A stretch of 64,000 nucleotides of DNA from Camelimonas fluminis (GCF_014656355.1 NZ_BNCG01000001.1:700541-764540); one strand, 5' to 3'; positions 27,457 to 36,540 are shown, counted from the stretch's first letter. A program made the numbers and translations. The notes: generated by a model from the sequence alone, not told the origin.

Positions 27457-29085
27457 TCAGGTCGAGGCCTTGTAGTCCTTGAACTGCTGGCGCAGGGTCA
27501 GCTTGTGCACCTTGCCGGTGCCGGTCATCGGGAAGCTCTCCAGGAATTCCACGGCGTCCGGCATCCACCATTTGGCGATCTTCGGCGCGATGTGATCGAG
27601 GATGTCCTGGCCCGAAACCTCCATGCCCTGGCGCGGCGTGATCAGCAGCAGCGGCCGTTCCTGCCATTTGGGATGCGGAATGGCGATCACCGCCGCCTGC
27701 AGCACCGCCGGATGGCTCAGGGCGGCGTCCTCGATCTGGATCGAGCTGATCCATTCGCCGCCGGATTTGATGACGTCCTTGGAGCGGTCGGTGAGGGTGA
27801 TGTAACCGTCCGGATCAATCATCGCCATGTCGCCGGTCATCAGATAACCGTCGGCGTCCTGCGCCTCGATGCCCTTGTGATAGGCGCTGGCTATCCATGG
27901 CGCGCGCACGCCCAGATGCCCGACCGCCTTGCCGTCGCGCGGCAGTTCCGCGCCTTCGTCGTCAACGATGCGGGCCTTGACCCCGCAGACCACCCGGCCG
28001 GATTTCATCCGGTCGTCGATGATCTCCTCGAAGGTCGCGTCGCGGTCGCGGAATTTTTGCATGGGCATCGAGGCCATCAGCGCTTCGGTCATGCCCCAGG
28101 CCTGCACGTAGGCGACGCCGTAATCACGCTCCAGCAACTCCACCATGGCGCGGGCCGGCGCCGTGCCGCTGGAGAGCGTGCGCTTCAGGGTGGAGAACTT
28201 CTTGCCGTTGCGGCCCAGCCAGTCGAGCAGGATCAGCCAGAAGCTCGGCACGCCGGCCGACAGGGTGACGCCTTCGCCCTCGAACAGCTCATACAGCTTG
28301 TCCGGCTCGTAGTTGCGACCAGGCAGCACCAGCTTCGAGCCGGTGAAGGGGGCCATGAACGGCATGTTCCAGGCGTTGCCGTGGAACATCGGCGCCATCG
28401 GCATGATCACCTGGCGTCGGCCGGGGTGAAAATCCGGCATGTAAAGGAAATTCGCCCCCATCAGGGTCTGCAGCGCGAGCGCCCGGTGCGAGTAGACCAC
28501 GCCCTTGGGGTTGCCGGTGGTGCCGGAGGTGTAGCAGATCGTCGCCGCATTGGTTTCCGGGAACTCCGGCCAGGCGAATCCGGCGTCGTCCTCCGCCGCC
28601 AGCAGCGTCTCGTAACAATGGACGTTTGGCAGGCTGGTCTGCGGCATCCGCTCTTCGGTCGCCATGATGACGAAGCCCTTGACCGTGGTCAGGCGCGGCG
28701 CGATCTCCTCGATGATCGGCAGCGTCAGGGCGTCGATGAACAGATACTCGTCCTCGGCGTGATTGATGATGTAGATAATCTGCTCGGCGAACAGGCGCGG
28801 ATTGACCGTGTGCAGCACCGCGCCAATGCCGGGCGCGGCGTAAAACATCTCGAAATGCCGGTGGGTGTTCCAGGCGAGCGTGCCGATCACCGAGCCTTCC
28901 CTCGCGCCCAGCCGGCGCAGCGCCAGGCCCATGCGCCGGATGCGCCGCCGCGCCTCGGCATAGTTGTAGCGGAACAGGTCTCCCTCGATCTCACGGGCGA
29001 CCACCTCCGCCTCGCCATGTTGCAGGCCGGCGTATTCGATGAAATTGGACAGCTGCAATGGCATGTCCATCATGAGCCCACGCAT
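27457..29085 (-). CDS. Long/medium-chain acyl-CoA ligase (AMP-forming)
   Basis: 542 residues from the ATG at 29085, which has AAGGGGAAA 7 nt upstream; an ATG seven codons earlier overlaps that site. Adenylating-enzyme motifs: P-loop YTSGTTGNPKG (about residue 185), AWGMTEAL, YLMTGDMAMIDPDGY, DRSKDVIKSGGEWIS and C-terminal GTGKVHK with the catalytic Lys. Converts a carboxylic acid, ATP and CoA to acyl-CoA; similar proteins are annotated as medium-chain or (di)methylsulfoniopropionate-type ligases, so chain type is unsure. Probably co-transcribed with the ACAD and amidase genes. Confidence 0.9.
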   Translation of the reverse strand: MRGLMMDMPLQLSNFIEYAGLQHGEAEVVAREIEGDLFRYNYAEARRRIRRMGLALRRLGAREGSVIGTLAWNTHRHFEMFYAAPGIGAVLHTVNPRLFAEQIIYIINHAEDEYLFIDALTLPIIEEIAPRLTTVKGFVIMATEERMPQTSLPNVHCYETLLAAEDDAGFAWPEFPETNAATICYTSGTTGNPKGVVYSHRALALQTLMGANFLYMPDFHPGRRQVIMPMAPMFHGNAWNMPFMAPFTGSKLVLPGRNYEPDKLYELFEGEGVTLSAGVPSFWLILLDWLGRNGKKFSTLKRTLSSGTAPARAMVELLERDYGVAYVQAWGMTEALMASMPMQKFRDRDATFEEIIDDRMKSGRVVCGVKARIVDDEGAELPRDGKAVGHLGVRAPWIASAYHKGIEAQDADGYLMTGDMAMIDPDGYITLTDRSKDVIKSGGEWISSIQIEDAALSHPAVLQAAVIAIPHPKWQERPLLLITPRQGMEVSGQDILDHIAPKIAKWWMPDAVEFLESFPMTGTGKVHKLTLRQQFKDYKAST

Positions 29086-29097
29086 GCATTTTCCCCT

Positions 29098-29125
29098 TGA
29101 GAGCATTTCCAGCGAAGTGGATGGC
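29098..29125 (+). repeat. Fragment of Hyphomicrobiales-type intergenic repeat, copy 3
   Basis: GAGAGCATTTCCAGCGAAGTGGAT at the upstream edge of the ligase gene matches the start of the GAGCATTTCC..GAAGTGG repeat type; only the first ~25 bp are present. Confidence 0.5.
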
Positions 29126-29163
29126 CTGCAGCGTCTGCCGCGCTGCTGATGTCGACCTGTCCA

Positions 29164-29233
29164 GGTCCTTGTTTCGAGGTCCTTGTTTCGAGGTCCTTGT
29201 ATCGAGGCCCTTGTGTCCAGATCCTGGTTTTCA
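29164..29233. repeat. 14-bp tandem repeat, five units
   Basis: Two identical units GGTCCTTGTTTCGA are followed by three increasingly diverged ones (GGTCCTTGTATCGA, GGCCCTTGTGTCCA, GATCCTGGTTTTCA). 14 is not a multiple of three and no gene covers it. Lies in the promoter region of the acyl-CoA ligase group. Confidence 0.85.
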
Positions 29234-29359
29234 GGTCTCTGGCGCGCGCCAGACGCACAGGAAAAGCGGACGGTCCGCGCCAGATTTCAGGCTAATGTGG
29301 AGCATCCTTGGGAGGCAACTGCTCCATTGGTCGGGTATGTAAAAATATGCGCGATAAAA

Positions 29360-29388
29360 ACGCCCGGAACGACTGGCGCTCCGGGCGT
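29360..29388 (-). terminator. Rho-independent terminator of the acyl-CoA dehydrogenase gene
   Basis: Stem ACGCCCGGA / TCCGGGCGT (9 bp) followed on the minus strand by TTTTTATC, 11 bp after the stop codon. Confidence 0.88.
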
Positions 29389-29398
29389 GTAAACATCT

Positions 29399-30562
29399 TT
29401 ACTTTTCTTTCTTCGATCCCGGCAGGATGTTCATATATTTGGAGATGATCTGCAGCATCACCTCATCGGCCCCGCCGCCGATCGAGGTGAGGCGGCTGTC
29501 GCGATACATGCGGGTGATGTCGCTCTCATTCATGAAGCCCATGCCGCCCCAATATTGCAGGCAGCCGTCGGAGACCTCGCGCACGAGGCGGCCGCCGATC
29601 AGCTTGGCCATGGAGGCCAGCATGGTGACGTCCTCGCCCTCGATGTAATTCTGCGCCGCCCGGTAGCAGAGCGAGCGCAGCGCCTCGACCTTGGCCTGCA
29701 GTTCGGCCATCTTGAAGTGGATGATCTGGTTGTCGAGCAGCGGCTTGCCGAACACCATGCGGCTGCGGGTGTAGTCGATGGTGTCGTTGATGGCGGTTTC
29801 CATGGCGACGAGGCCGCCGGCGGCGCCCCAGAGCCGCTCGATCTGGAACTGCTCCATCTGGTAGATGAAGCCCTTGCCTTCCTCGCCGATGCGATAGCGC
29901 TGCGGCACCCGCACCTCGTCGAAAAAGATCTGCGCCGTGTCGGAGGCGCGCATGCCCATCTTGTCGAGCTTGCGGGCGACTTCGACGCCTTTGGTCTTCA
30001 TCGGCACGCAGATCAGTGACTTGTTGCGGTGAACCTGCCCCTCCGACGTGTTGGCCAGCAGGCACATCCAGTCGGCCTGCGTGCCGTTGGTGGTCCACAT
30101 CTTGCCGCCGTTGATGACGTAATCGTCGCCATCCTTGCGGGCGGTGGTTTTCAGCGAGGCCACGTCAGAGCCGGCGCCCACCTCGGAAACGCCGAGGCAG
30201 GCCACATAATCGCCAGCGATCGACGGGGCGAGAAATTCCGCCCGCAATTCGTCAGAGCCATGCTTGGCGAGGGCGGGGGTGGCCATGTCGGTCTGCACGC
30301 CGATGGCCATGCCGATGGAGCCGCCGCGAATCGAACCGATGGCTTCGCAGAACGCCAGCTCATAGGTGTAGTCGAGGCCAAGGCCGCCGAACTCGACCGG
30401 CTTGTTGATGCCGAGCAAGCCCTGCTGGCCCATTTTCCTGAACAGCTCGTGCGCTGGAAACGCGCCGGCCGCTTCCCATTCCTCGATGTGCGGATTGATC
30501 TCGGTCTGGCAGAATTTCGTGACGGAGCGCATCAGCTCCTTGTGCTGCTCGGTATAGATCAT
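29399..30562 (-). CDS. Acyl-CoA dehydrogenase
   Basis: 387 residues from the ATG at 30562 with GGAGGAAGC directly before it. Complete fold: MIYTEQHKELMRSVTKFCQT, LGVSEVGAGSDVASLKTTA, VINGGKMWTTNGTQADWMC, C-terminal YWGGMGFMNESDITRMYRDSRLTSIGGGADEVM. The IGGGADEVM ending is shared with the dehydrogenase at 14955-16136, placing both in the isovaleryl/citronellyl-like subgroup. Single gene with its own promoter region and terminator. Confidence 0.92.
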   Translation of the reverse strand: MIYTEQHKELMRSVTKFCQTEINPHIEEWEAAGAFPAHELFRKMGQQGLLGINKPVEFGGLGLDYTYELAFCEAIGSIRGGSIGMAIGVQTDMATPALAKHGSDELRAEFLAPSIAGDYVACLGVSEVGAGSDVASLKTTARKDGDDYVINGGKMWTTNGTQADWMCLLANTSEGQVHRNKSLICVPMKTKGVEVARKLDKMGMRASDTAQIFFDEVRVPQRYRIGEEGKGFIYQMEQFQIERLWGAAGGLVAMETAINDTIDYTRSRMVFGKPLLDNQIIHFKMAELQAKVEALRSLCYRAAQNYIEGEDVTMLASMAKLIGGRLVREVSDGCLQYWGGMGFMNESDITRMYRDSRLTSIGGGADEVMLQIISKYMNILPGSKKEK

Positions 30563-30696
30563 GCTTCCTCCGGGCCGCCTTGCGGGCGCTGCCTGCCTGC
30601 CGTCCAACATGCCTGGGGTCAGCGCGCGCGGGGCGCGGCGCCGGAAAACTGGCGCGCCTCTGGTGTGCGGTGTGGCGGTACTGCTTTGATTGTGTT

Positions 30697-30727
30697 TGGT
30701 ACGCTTCGGTACTTGGCGCGCATTATA
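30697..30727 (-). promoter_or_regulatory. Promoter with possible operator before the acyl-CoA dehydrogenase gene
   Basis: Minus-strand TATAAT at 30722-30727 is followed at the expected start point by GGTACGCTTCGGTAC (30697-30714 region), an imperfect palindrome with two GGTAC ends. A similar GGTACGCTTCCGTAT occurs before the binding-protein gene at 53621. No clear -35 box. Confidence 0.4.
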
Positions 30728-30827
30728 ATCGCCTTCAGCGCGCTGGGAAGCCCCCGCGCGTGACGTCAGCGCCCGCCTGCGACGGGCGCCGGCGGCGTCA
30801 TCCGATCGATGGCGATTGTCCGGAGGC

Positions 30828-32090
30828 TTACCGGCAGACCTGCCGGCCGGAGCCGCGATTGCGCAGGTCCAGATGCAGGTGGTCGTTGTGGAAGCGGTCG
30901 CCGCCAGGGCCGATCACCGTATCGAAAATCCGGCAGGCATTCTTGCGGATGAAGGCCTGGAACAAGTTTTCGCCGGAGGTCGTATGGCTGGGGCTGACCA
31001 TGAAGTCCTTGCGCTGGTCGAAGGCGAAGCCGGCGATGTCGATAGCGTTGGCGTAAGCATGTTCGCTCAGCTTGGCCCCGCGCTGGTGGTTCATGGTGCG
31101 GCAGGCATAGGTGGGGCCGATGAGGACGGCGGTGATGTTGGCCTGCAGCCGCTGGCGCGCCGCTGGCTGGGCGACGCCGCGCAGCCAGTCCGCCGTGGCC
31201 TCCGCCATGGCGCAGGTCATGGTGCCGGGTTTCGATAGCGGAATGCCTCCGGGCAGGGCGGTCAGGCGCACGCCGTTGCGCACGCCGCAACTGCCATTGG
31301 CGATCGGTGCGATGCGCTCCACCACCGCGCCAGCCTTGCGCAGGCGATCGACGCAGGCGTTGACCTCCGCGTCGGTGACAGTGCGGCGCATGACGCGCCG
31401 GCCATCAGGCGCCTCTTCCAGCGGAGATTCGACCTCATCCTTCTTGCGCCCGAACGGCCACCACGAGGGGGCGCTGGGCTGCTGTGGCGGCGCGACCTGC
31501 TGTTGCGGTGGCTGCTGTTGTGGTTCCGGGCCGGCGTCGAGAGGAAATTGCGGCCGCACCGGCGGCAATGGAGCGACGGCGGGCAGGCCGTCAGTCGCGG
31601 CGTCTGGCGTCAATGGCGCGCCCGGCGGTGGGATCAGGGGCGTTTCGCGCGGCGGCTGTTCCGCCCCGGGTCGCGGCTGGGCAGGCTGGGCGTCGCCAAA
31701 ATCGGGGCGCTCAGGCGGCAATGGAGCGACGCGCAGCAAATCGCGGGAGGGGGGGCCTGCCGGCGGCGCGGCGGCCGGTTTGGCCGTTTCCGGCGCAGGG
31801 GCGGAGGCGGGGGCCTGGACAGGGGCAGGCGCCTGGGCAGGAGCAGGAGCCTGGGCAGGCGCAGGCGGAACGGTGGGGGCGGGCGGTGGCGCAGCGGCTG
31901 GCCTGTCGCGCGATTGCAGGGCTTCCGGCCATGGCGAACCGGTCATGCCGGATATGCCCGGCGACTGGGCGCGGGCATCGCCAGGCGCCGCCAGACCCAG
32001 CCCCAAACCCAGGGCGGTTGCTGCAACGGTGAACGCCAGCGACGATCTGCGTCTGGCGGCGGACCTCTCGGGGGCGTATTCCGTCATCAC
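30828..32090 (-). CDS. Extensin-like periplasmic protein
   Basis: 420 residues. N-terminal signal sequence (FTVAATALGLGLGLAAPGDARA, about 17-40), then ~180 residues of Pro/Ala-rich low-complexity sequence, then the extensin-like C-terminal domain (about 245-420): CGVRNGVRLTALPGGI, MTCAMAEATADWL, YACRTMNHQRGAKLSEHAYANAIDI and HNDHLHLDLRNRG. The S.HA.ANAIDI and H.DH.H motifs give the His/Asp zinc-site pattern of M15-like peptidases, so a cell-wall peptidase role is likely. Four or more Cys suggest disulfides in the periplasm. Very common single gene in Hyphomicrobiales. Confidence 0.9.
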   Translation of the reverse strand: MMTEYAPERSAARRRSSLAFTVAATALGLGLGLAAPGDARAQSPGISGMTGSPWPEALQSRDRPAAAPPPAPTVPPAPAQAPAPAQAPAPVQAPASAPAPETAKPAAAPPAGPPSRDLLRVAPLPPERPDFGDAQPAQPRPGAEQPPRETPLIPPPGAPLTPDAATDGLPAVAPLPPVRPQFPLDAGPEPQQQPPQQQVAPPQQPSAPSWWPFGRKKDEVESPLEEAPDGRRVMRRTVTDAEVNACVDRLRKAGAVVERIAPIANGSCGVRNGVRLTALPGGIPLSKPGTMTCAMAEATADWLRGVAQPAARQRLQANITAVLIGPTYACRTMNHQRGAKLSEHAYANAIDIAGFAFDQRKDFMVSPSHTTSGENLFQAFIRKNACRIFDTVIGPGGDRFHNDHLHLDLRNRGSGRQVCR

Positions 32091-32318
32091 GCGCCCATTA
32101 ACCTAAATGGGGCGTGCGGTCACCTGTTAATGACCTTGGGTCATGTTGGCGGCCGCCGCTCTGGACAGGGACGGGTGCTTCCGGTTGAAAGGCGCTGGAA
32201 CCGCCGCCGCCTTGGCGCGCCTCATATGGTGGTTGCGCCTCGCGGCGTGGGAAGCAGTGAAGACAGGGCAAACGTGACCCGGGCGACGATCCACACACAG
32301 ACCGTTGATGAGGATGGA

Positions 32319-32837
32319 ATGCGGCTGCGCGCCCGTCGCTGCGAGGCGCTGCTCGATGCCTTGCGCGCCGCGTCCAGCGCCACGGCCGCGCTTTCGGCCT
32401 GGGCGCGGTCCCGGGGGTGGGACGAGCGTATTCTGGCCCGCAAACTGGAAACGGCGACCCGGCCGGCGCCAGATGACGTCGCCGGTTTGCTTGGGGTGAC
32501 GCCGGGCGCGCCCACGGGCTTTCGTCTGGTTGAATTGACCAGCGGCGCCCGGGTGCTGTCGCGCGCCGACAACTGGTTCGCGTCGGCCCGGCTGCCAGAG
32601 CTGGTGAACGCCGGTCTTCGCGATGGCCTGACGCCGTTTGGCGCGCTGATCGCCCCGCTGGAGCCGCGCCGCGAGTTGCTGGGCGTCACCCGTCTGTGGC
32701 TGCCCGTGGAAAAATCATCCCAGGACATGCCGCAGGAGCTGTTCCGGCTGTCGGCGGTGGTCACTGGCCTGTACGCTGGCGCGCGGGCACCGCTGGCCGT
32801 GGTGCACGAGACCTATCTGGCGACGCTGGCGCTCTGA
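32319..32837 (+). CDS. Hypothetical protein, chorismate-lyase-like; tandem paralog 1
   Basis: 172 residues from ATG 32319 (GAGGA 6 nt upstream; a GTG at 32274 is the alternative). About 45 % identical by eye to the gene at 33010-33636: shared RGWDERI..KLE....PAP, RVLSRADNWF..RL....NAGL....TPFG and a C-terminal AVVHETYLA. The NWF...TPFG...ETY layout resembles the chorismate pyruvate-lyase/UTRA fold, but I cannot confirm the active-site Arg/Glu, so function is inferred only from resemblance. No signal peptide, thus cytoplasmic. Confidence 0.7.
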   Translation: MRLRARRCEALLDALRAASSATAALSAWARSRGWDERILARKLETATRPAPDDVAGLLGVTPGAPTGFRLVELTSGARVLSRADNWFASARLPELVNAGLRDGLTPFGALIAPLEPRRELLGVTRLWLPVEKSSQDMPQELFRLSAVVTGLYAGARAPLAVVHETYLATLAL

Positions 32838-33009
32838 TCTGGACAGGCCCGGGCGTTTTCCGGCGTGGCTGACCTCGCTCGTTCGCGAACGGAAGCGGAC
32901 GTCGCGTGGAAAACGCGCCGGATCAAGGAGACAGGGCCGAACGCCAATCCGGTGTGAATGGATTTCGCACTGGCGAATCCAGGGCCCGGGCAACCTCACG
33001 CGAGGCGTC

Positions 33010-33636
33010 ATGACAGTCACGACCGGTATGCTCACCCGCCGCGCTTTTGGCCGTCTGCTGGCGGGCGGCCTGGCGATTGGCGGCGCTTGGCCGTTTCCGA
33101 CCCCGGCTTTTGCCCGCGAGCCGCAGACGACGGAGAGTTGGGCGCGCTATGAAGCGCTGGTCGCGGCGCTGCTTGAGACTGGCAGCGCAACCGAAACCCT
33201 GGCGGCCTGGTCGCGTCGACGCGGCTGGGACGACCGGATCGTCGCCCACAAGCTGGAAGCGGACATGCGCCCGGCTCCGGCGCAGATCGCTGCGCTGCTC
33301 GATATCCGGGAAGGCGAGACCGTGGGCTATCGCAAGGTGGCGTTGGCCTCCGGCGAGCGCGTGTTGTCGCGCGCCGATAACTGGTTCACGCCCGGCCGGC
33401 TGTCGTCCGGCGTCAACGCCGGCCTTGACGCCAGCCAGACGCCATTTGGCCGGCTGGTGAGCAGATTGTCGCCGACGCGCAGGGTTGTGAACGCCGACCG
33501 GCTCTGGGCGAACCCGCAACAGGGGGCGCCTGCAGAGGTGTTCCGGCTGTTTGCCGTGGTCAGCGGTGAGACGGACGCTGGTCGCAAGCCGCTGGCGGTG
33601 GTGAATGAGACCTACCAGGCGGTGATGGTGCTGTGA
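33010..33636 (+). CDS. Hypothetical exported protein, chorismate-lyase-like; tandem paralog 2
   Basis: 208 residues. Begins with MLTRRAFGRLLAGGLAIGG, a twin-arginine (Tat)-type signal, with likely cleavage after AFA at about 35. The remaining part repeats the architecture of its upstream neighbour (RRRGWDDRIVAHKLE, RVLSRADNWFTPGRL, TPFG, AVVNETYQA), including the ETY C-terminus. So a duplicated gene whose second copy gained (or first copy lost) export. Role unknown; a lyase-fold binding or enzyme function is an inference. Confidence 0.75.
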   Translation: MTVTTGMLTRRAFGRLLAGGLAIGGAWPFPTPAFAREPQTTESWARYEALVAALLETGSATETLAAWSRRRGWDDRIVAHKLEADMRPAPAQIAALLDIREGETVGYRKVALASGERVLSRADNWFTPGRLSSGVNAGLDASQTPFGRLVSRLSPTRRVVNADRLWANPQQGAPAEVFRLFAVVSGETDAGRKPLAVVNETYQAVMVL

Positions 33637-33760
33637 GACGGATATAATTCACATAAATATATGTTAATTATATAATTTCGTCGTTCATAGCCGTGAAATC
33701 AATTGACGTTCCCGTGACGCCATGTAGTTTCCACGGAAACCATTGCCGCAGGGGGGCGCC
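33637..33760. promoter_or_regulatory. AT-rich leader of the sulfonate-type importer operon
   Basis: A markedly AT-rich stretch (33645-33680, e.g. ATATATGTTAATTATATAAT) contrasts with the GC-rich surroundings and is the likely promoter. Close to the start codon, GTTTCC-AC-GGAAAC (33727-33740) is a perfect inverted repeat that could bind the LysR regulator encoded at the end of the cluster or another repressor. Confidence 0.45.
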
Positions 33761-34765
33761 ATGTCCAGCATCCGTTCATTCAACCGATTTGCCATCAACC
33801 GTCGCGCGCTTGGCGGGCTCTTCGCCGGCGCCGCGTTTCTGGCGCTGTCCGGCGCCGCCGCCGTCGCCAGCGACCTGAAGGAAGTGGCCATCGACTTCGC
33901 CACCTACAATCCGGTGAGCCTGGTGCTGAAGAAGCAGGGGCTGCTGGAGAAGGCGCTGGAGAAGGACGGGATCAAGGTGCGCTGGGTCCAGTCCGCCGGC
34001 TCCAACAAGGCGCTGGAGTTCCTCAACGCCGGCTCCATCGACTTTGGCTCCACCGCCGGCTCGGCCGCGCTGGTCGCCCGCATCAACGGCAATCCCATCA
34101 AGTCGATCTACGTCTATTCGCGCCCCGAATGGACCGCCCTGGTCGCCGGTAAGGACAGCCCCATCAGCAAGGTCGCTGACCTGAAGGGCAAGCGCGTCGC
34201 CGTCACCCGCGGCACCGATCCGCACATCTTCCTGGTGCGCGCCCTGGCCGAAGCCGGCCTCACCGACAAGGACGTCAAATTCGTGCTGCTGCAGCACGCC
34301 GACGGCCGCCTCGCGCTGTCGCGCGGCGACGTTGACGCCTGGGCCGGCCTTGATCCGATGATGGCCGCCGCCGAGGTGGAGGAGGGCGCGAAGCTGTTCT
34401 ATCGCAAGCCCGAAGCCAATACCTGGGGCATCCTCAACGTCCGCGAGGACTTCGCCAAAAAGCATCCCGACGTGGTGAAGAAAGTGCTCGCCGCCTATGA
34501 GGAGGCGCGCAAATGGGCGTTGGCCAATCCCGATGGCCTGAAGGAAGAGTTCATCGCCGTCACCAAATTGCCGAAGGCCGTGGTTGACCGGCAGATCGAC
34601 CAGCGCACCGAGCTGACCCACAGCGTCATTGGCGAGCCGCAGCGCCAGTCGATCCAGGCCGCCGGCGACGCCCTTTTGGCCGCGGGCGTGTTGCCGGCCG
34701 GCGCGAAGGTGAAGGAAACGCTCGACGTGCTGATCGATCCCCAGTATCTCCCTGCTGCCCGGTAA
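33761..34765 (+). CDS. ABC transporter substrate-binding protein, SsuA/nitrate-sulfonate-taurine type
   Basis: 334 residues from ATG 33761 with AGGGGGGCGCC before it. A signal with NRRALGG (Tat-like) ends near VAS at 37. Mature sequence DLKEVAIDFATYNPVSLVLKKQG and GSNKALEFLNAGSIDFGSTAG is the typical start of aliphatic-sulfonate/nitrate/taurine binding proteins (SsuA-like, type II fold). Delivers ligand to the permease and ATPase next to it. No desulfonating monooxygenase (SsuD) is in the cluster, so the ligand could be another anion. Confidence 0.9.
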   Translation: MSSIRSFNRFAINRRALGGLFAGAAFLALSGAAAVASDLKEVAIDFATYNPVSLVLKKQGLLEKALEKDGIKVRWVQSAGSNKALEFLNAGSIDFGSTAGSAALVARINGNPIKSIYVYSRPEWTALVAGKDSPISKVADLKGKRVAVTRGTDPHIFLVRALAEAGLTDKDVKFVLLQHADGRLALSRGDVDAWAGLDPMMAAAEVEEGAKLFYRKPEANTWGILNVREDFAKKHPDVVKKVLAAYEEARKWALANPDGLKEEFIAVTKLPKAVVDRQIDQRTELTHSVIGEPQRQSIQAAGDALLAAGVLPAGAKVKETLDVLIDPQYLPAAR

Positions 34766-34842
34766 CAAATACCGACGGCCTGGCCCCGCTGCGGCAGGGA
34801 ACGGGCCGGGCGACAATATCAGGGGAAGGGAACGGACAGGTC

Positions 34843-35715
34843 ATGACGCTCCAGGCGCCTGCAGCCCACGCGGCCGCGGATATGGATGGCGACGCGCCGC
34901 AGCAGGACGCGGCCGGCCGGGCGCGCACGGCCCGTTCGGCCGCTGGCCGCATCGGCGGCGTCTGGCTGGTGGGCGTCATCCTGCCCGTGGCGCTGGCCGC
35001 AGGCTGGGAGCTGGCGGTGGCCGGCGGCTTTGCCAATGGCCGCCTGATGCCTCCGCCCAGCCAGATCTGGAGTGAACTGGCCCGTCTTGCCGCCAGCGGC
35101 GAGTTGTGGACGCATCTGCTCACCACCCTGTGGCGCGTGCTCGCCGGCTTCGCCATCGGCGCCATTGCCGGCACGCTTGCCGGTCTGCTCACCGGCGCCT
35201 CGGGCCTCGCCCGCCAGGCGCTGGACCCGACCATCCAGGCGTTGCGCGCCATTCCCTCCATCGCATGGGTGCCGCTGTTCATTCTCTGGCTCGGCATTTT
35301 CGAGGCGTCGAAGGTGGCGCTGATCGCCGTCGGCGTGTTCTTCCCGGTCTACCTCGGCGTGATGGGCGCCATCGGCTCGATCGACCGCAAGCTGGTCGAG
35401 GTCGGCCGGGTTTTCCGGCTGGGCCGGGTGCAGATGGCGACGCGGGTGCTGTTGCCGGCCGTGCTGCCGGAGTGGGTGATCTCCCTGCGCTCCGGCCTTG
35501 GCCTCGGCTTCATGTTCGTGGTCGCCGCCGAGTTCATGGGCGCCTCGGAGGGCCTCGGCTACCTGCTGGTCGATGGCCAGCAGCTGGGCAAGCCGGCGCA
35601 GATTCTCGCCGCCATCATCACCTTCGCCATCCTCGGCAAACTGTGCGACCAGGCCCTCGTTGTCGCCACCCGCCCGCTGCTGGCGTGGCGCGACACCGTG
35701 CGCGCGAGGCTGTGA
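34843..35715 (+). CDS. ABC transporter permease, SsuC type
   Basis: 290 residues. Hydrophilic N-terminal ~40 residues, then about six membrane segments. The coupling EAA region reads VEVGRVFRLGRVQMATRVLLPAVLPEW, followed by SLRSGLGLGFMFVVAAEFMGA, both characteristic of the SsuC/TauC/NrtB permease group. Forms the inner-membrane channel with the ATPase whose gene starts 4 bp after the stop. Confidence 0.92.
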   Translation: MTLQAPAAHAAADMDGDAPQQDAAGRARTARSAAGRIGGVWLVGVILPVALAAGWELAVAGGFANGRLMPPPSQIWSELARLAASGELWTHLLTTLWRVLAGFAIGAIAGTLAGLLTGASGLARQALDPTIQALRAIPSIAWVPLFILWLGIFEASKVALIAVGVFFPVYLGVMGAIGSIDRKLVEVGRVFRLGRVQMATRVLLPAVLPEWVISLRSGLGLGFMFVVAAEFMGASEGLGYLLVDGQQLGKPAQILAAIITFAILGKLCDQALVVATRPLLAWRDTVRARL

Positions 35716-35719
35716 CCAC

Positions 35720-36505
35720 ATGCTGACCTTCGCCAACCTCACCAAGACTTACGCCGGCGGCGGCGTGGCGGCGCTGTCGCAGGTCGATCTGGCCGTGCAG
35801 GCCGGCGAGATCGCCGCCATCGTCGGCGGCTCGGGCTGCGGCAAGACCACGCTGCTGCGGCTCACCGCCGGGCTCGACCAGGCGTCGTCCGGATTCATCG
35901 AAATCGACGGCGACCGGGTGACGACGCCGCATCCGGCGATCGGCATCGTGTTTCAGGAGCCGCGCCTGCTGCCGTGGCTCACGGTGCGTGACAACGTTGC
36001 CTTCGGCCTCGGCGACCAGCCGCGCGCCGCCCGCCGCCAGCGCGCTGACGAGGCGCTGGAGCGCGTCGGCCTCGCCGGCTATGGCGACCGCTGGCCGCGC
36101 GAACTCTCCGGCGGCCAGCAGCAGCGGGTCGCCATTGCCCGCGCCTTGGCGCCCCGGCCCAAGGCGCTGCTGCTCGACGAGCCGTTTTCCGCCCTCGACG
36201 CCTTCACCCGCGCCAGCTTGCACGACCATCTGCTGGCCCTGTGGGAGGAAAGCCGCCCGACGGTGGTGATCGTCACCCACGACGTGGAGGAGGCGGTGAC
36301 GCTGGGCGACCGCATCATCGTCATGCAGCCGCGCCCCGGCCGCATCTATGAGGAAATCCCCGTCGATCTGCCGCGCCCGCGCGACCGCATGTCGCCGAAT
36401 TTCGACGCGGCCAAGCGGCGCGTGCTGAAGGCGCTGGACAATTCGCTTAACCCGCAGCATCCGCCGGGACAGGCCGCGCCCGCCGGCGGCGCGTTGTGGT
36501 GGTGA
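35720..36505 (+). CDS. ABC transporter ATP-binding protein, SsuB type
   Basis: 261 residues from ATG 35720, 4 bp after the permease stop; longer in-frame readings run back into the permease gene. Walker A GGSGCGKTT (36-44), Q-loop FQEPRLLPW, signature LSGGQ (129-133), Walker B LLLDEP with D153-E154, H-loop THDVEEAV. Energises the sulfonate-type importer. Ends just before the OsmC-like gene. Confidence 0.93.
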   Translation: MLTFANLTKTYAGGGVAALSQVDLAVQAGEIAAIVGGSGCGKTTLLRLTAGLDQASSGFIEIDGDRVTTPHPAIGIVFQEPRLLPWLTVRDNVAFGLGDQPRAARRQRADEALERVGLAGYGDRWPRELSGGQQQRVAIARALAPRPKALLLDEPFSALDAFTRASLHDHLLALWEESRPTVVIVTHDVEEAVTLGDRIIVMQPRPGRIYEEIPVDLPRPRDRMSPNFDAAKRRVLKALDNSLNPQHPPGQAAPAGGALWW

Positions 36506-36540
36506 TCCCGAACATTGCTTTATCCAGAGGAAACGACGTC

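Noticed and set aside
27505-29100. 531-codon plus-strand frame opposite the acyl-CoA ligase
   Set aside because: The ligase has all adenylating-enzyme motifs; the antisense translation has none.
29164-29233. Possible CRISPR array
   Set aside because: Units are 14 bp and contiguous with no spacers; a simple tandem repeat.
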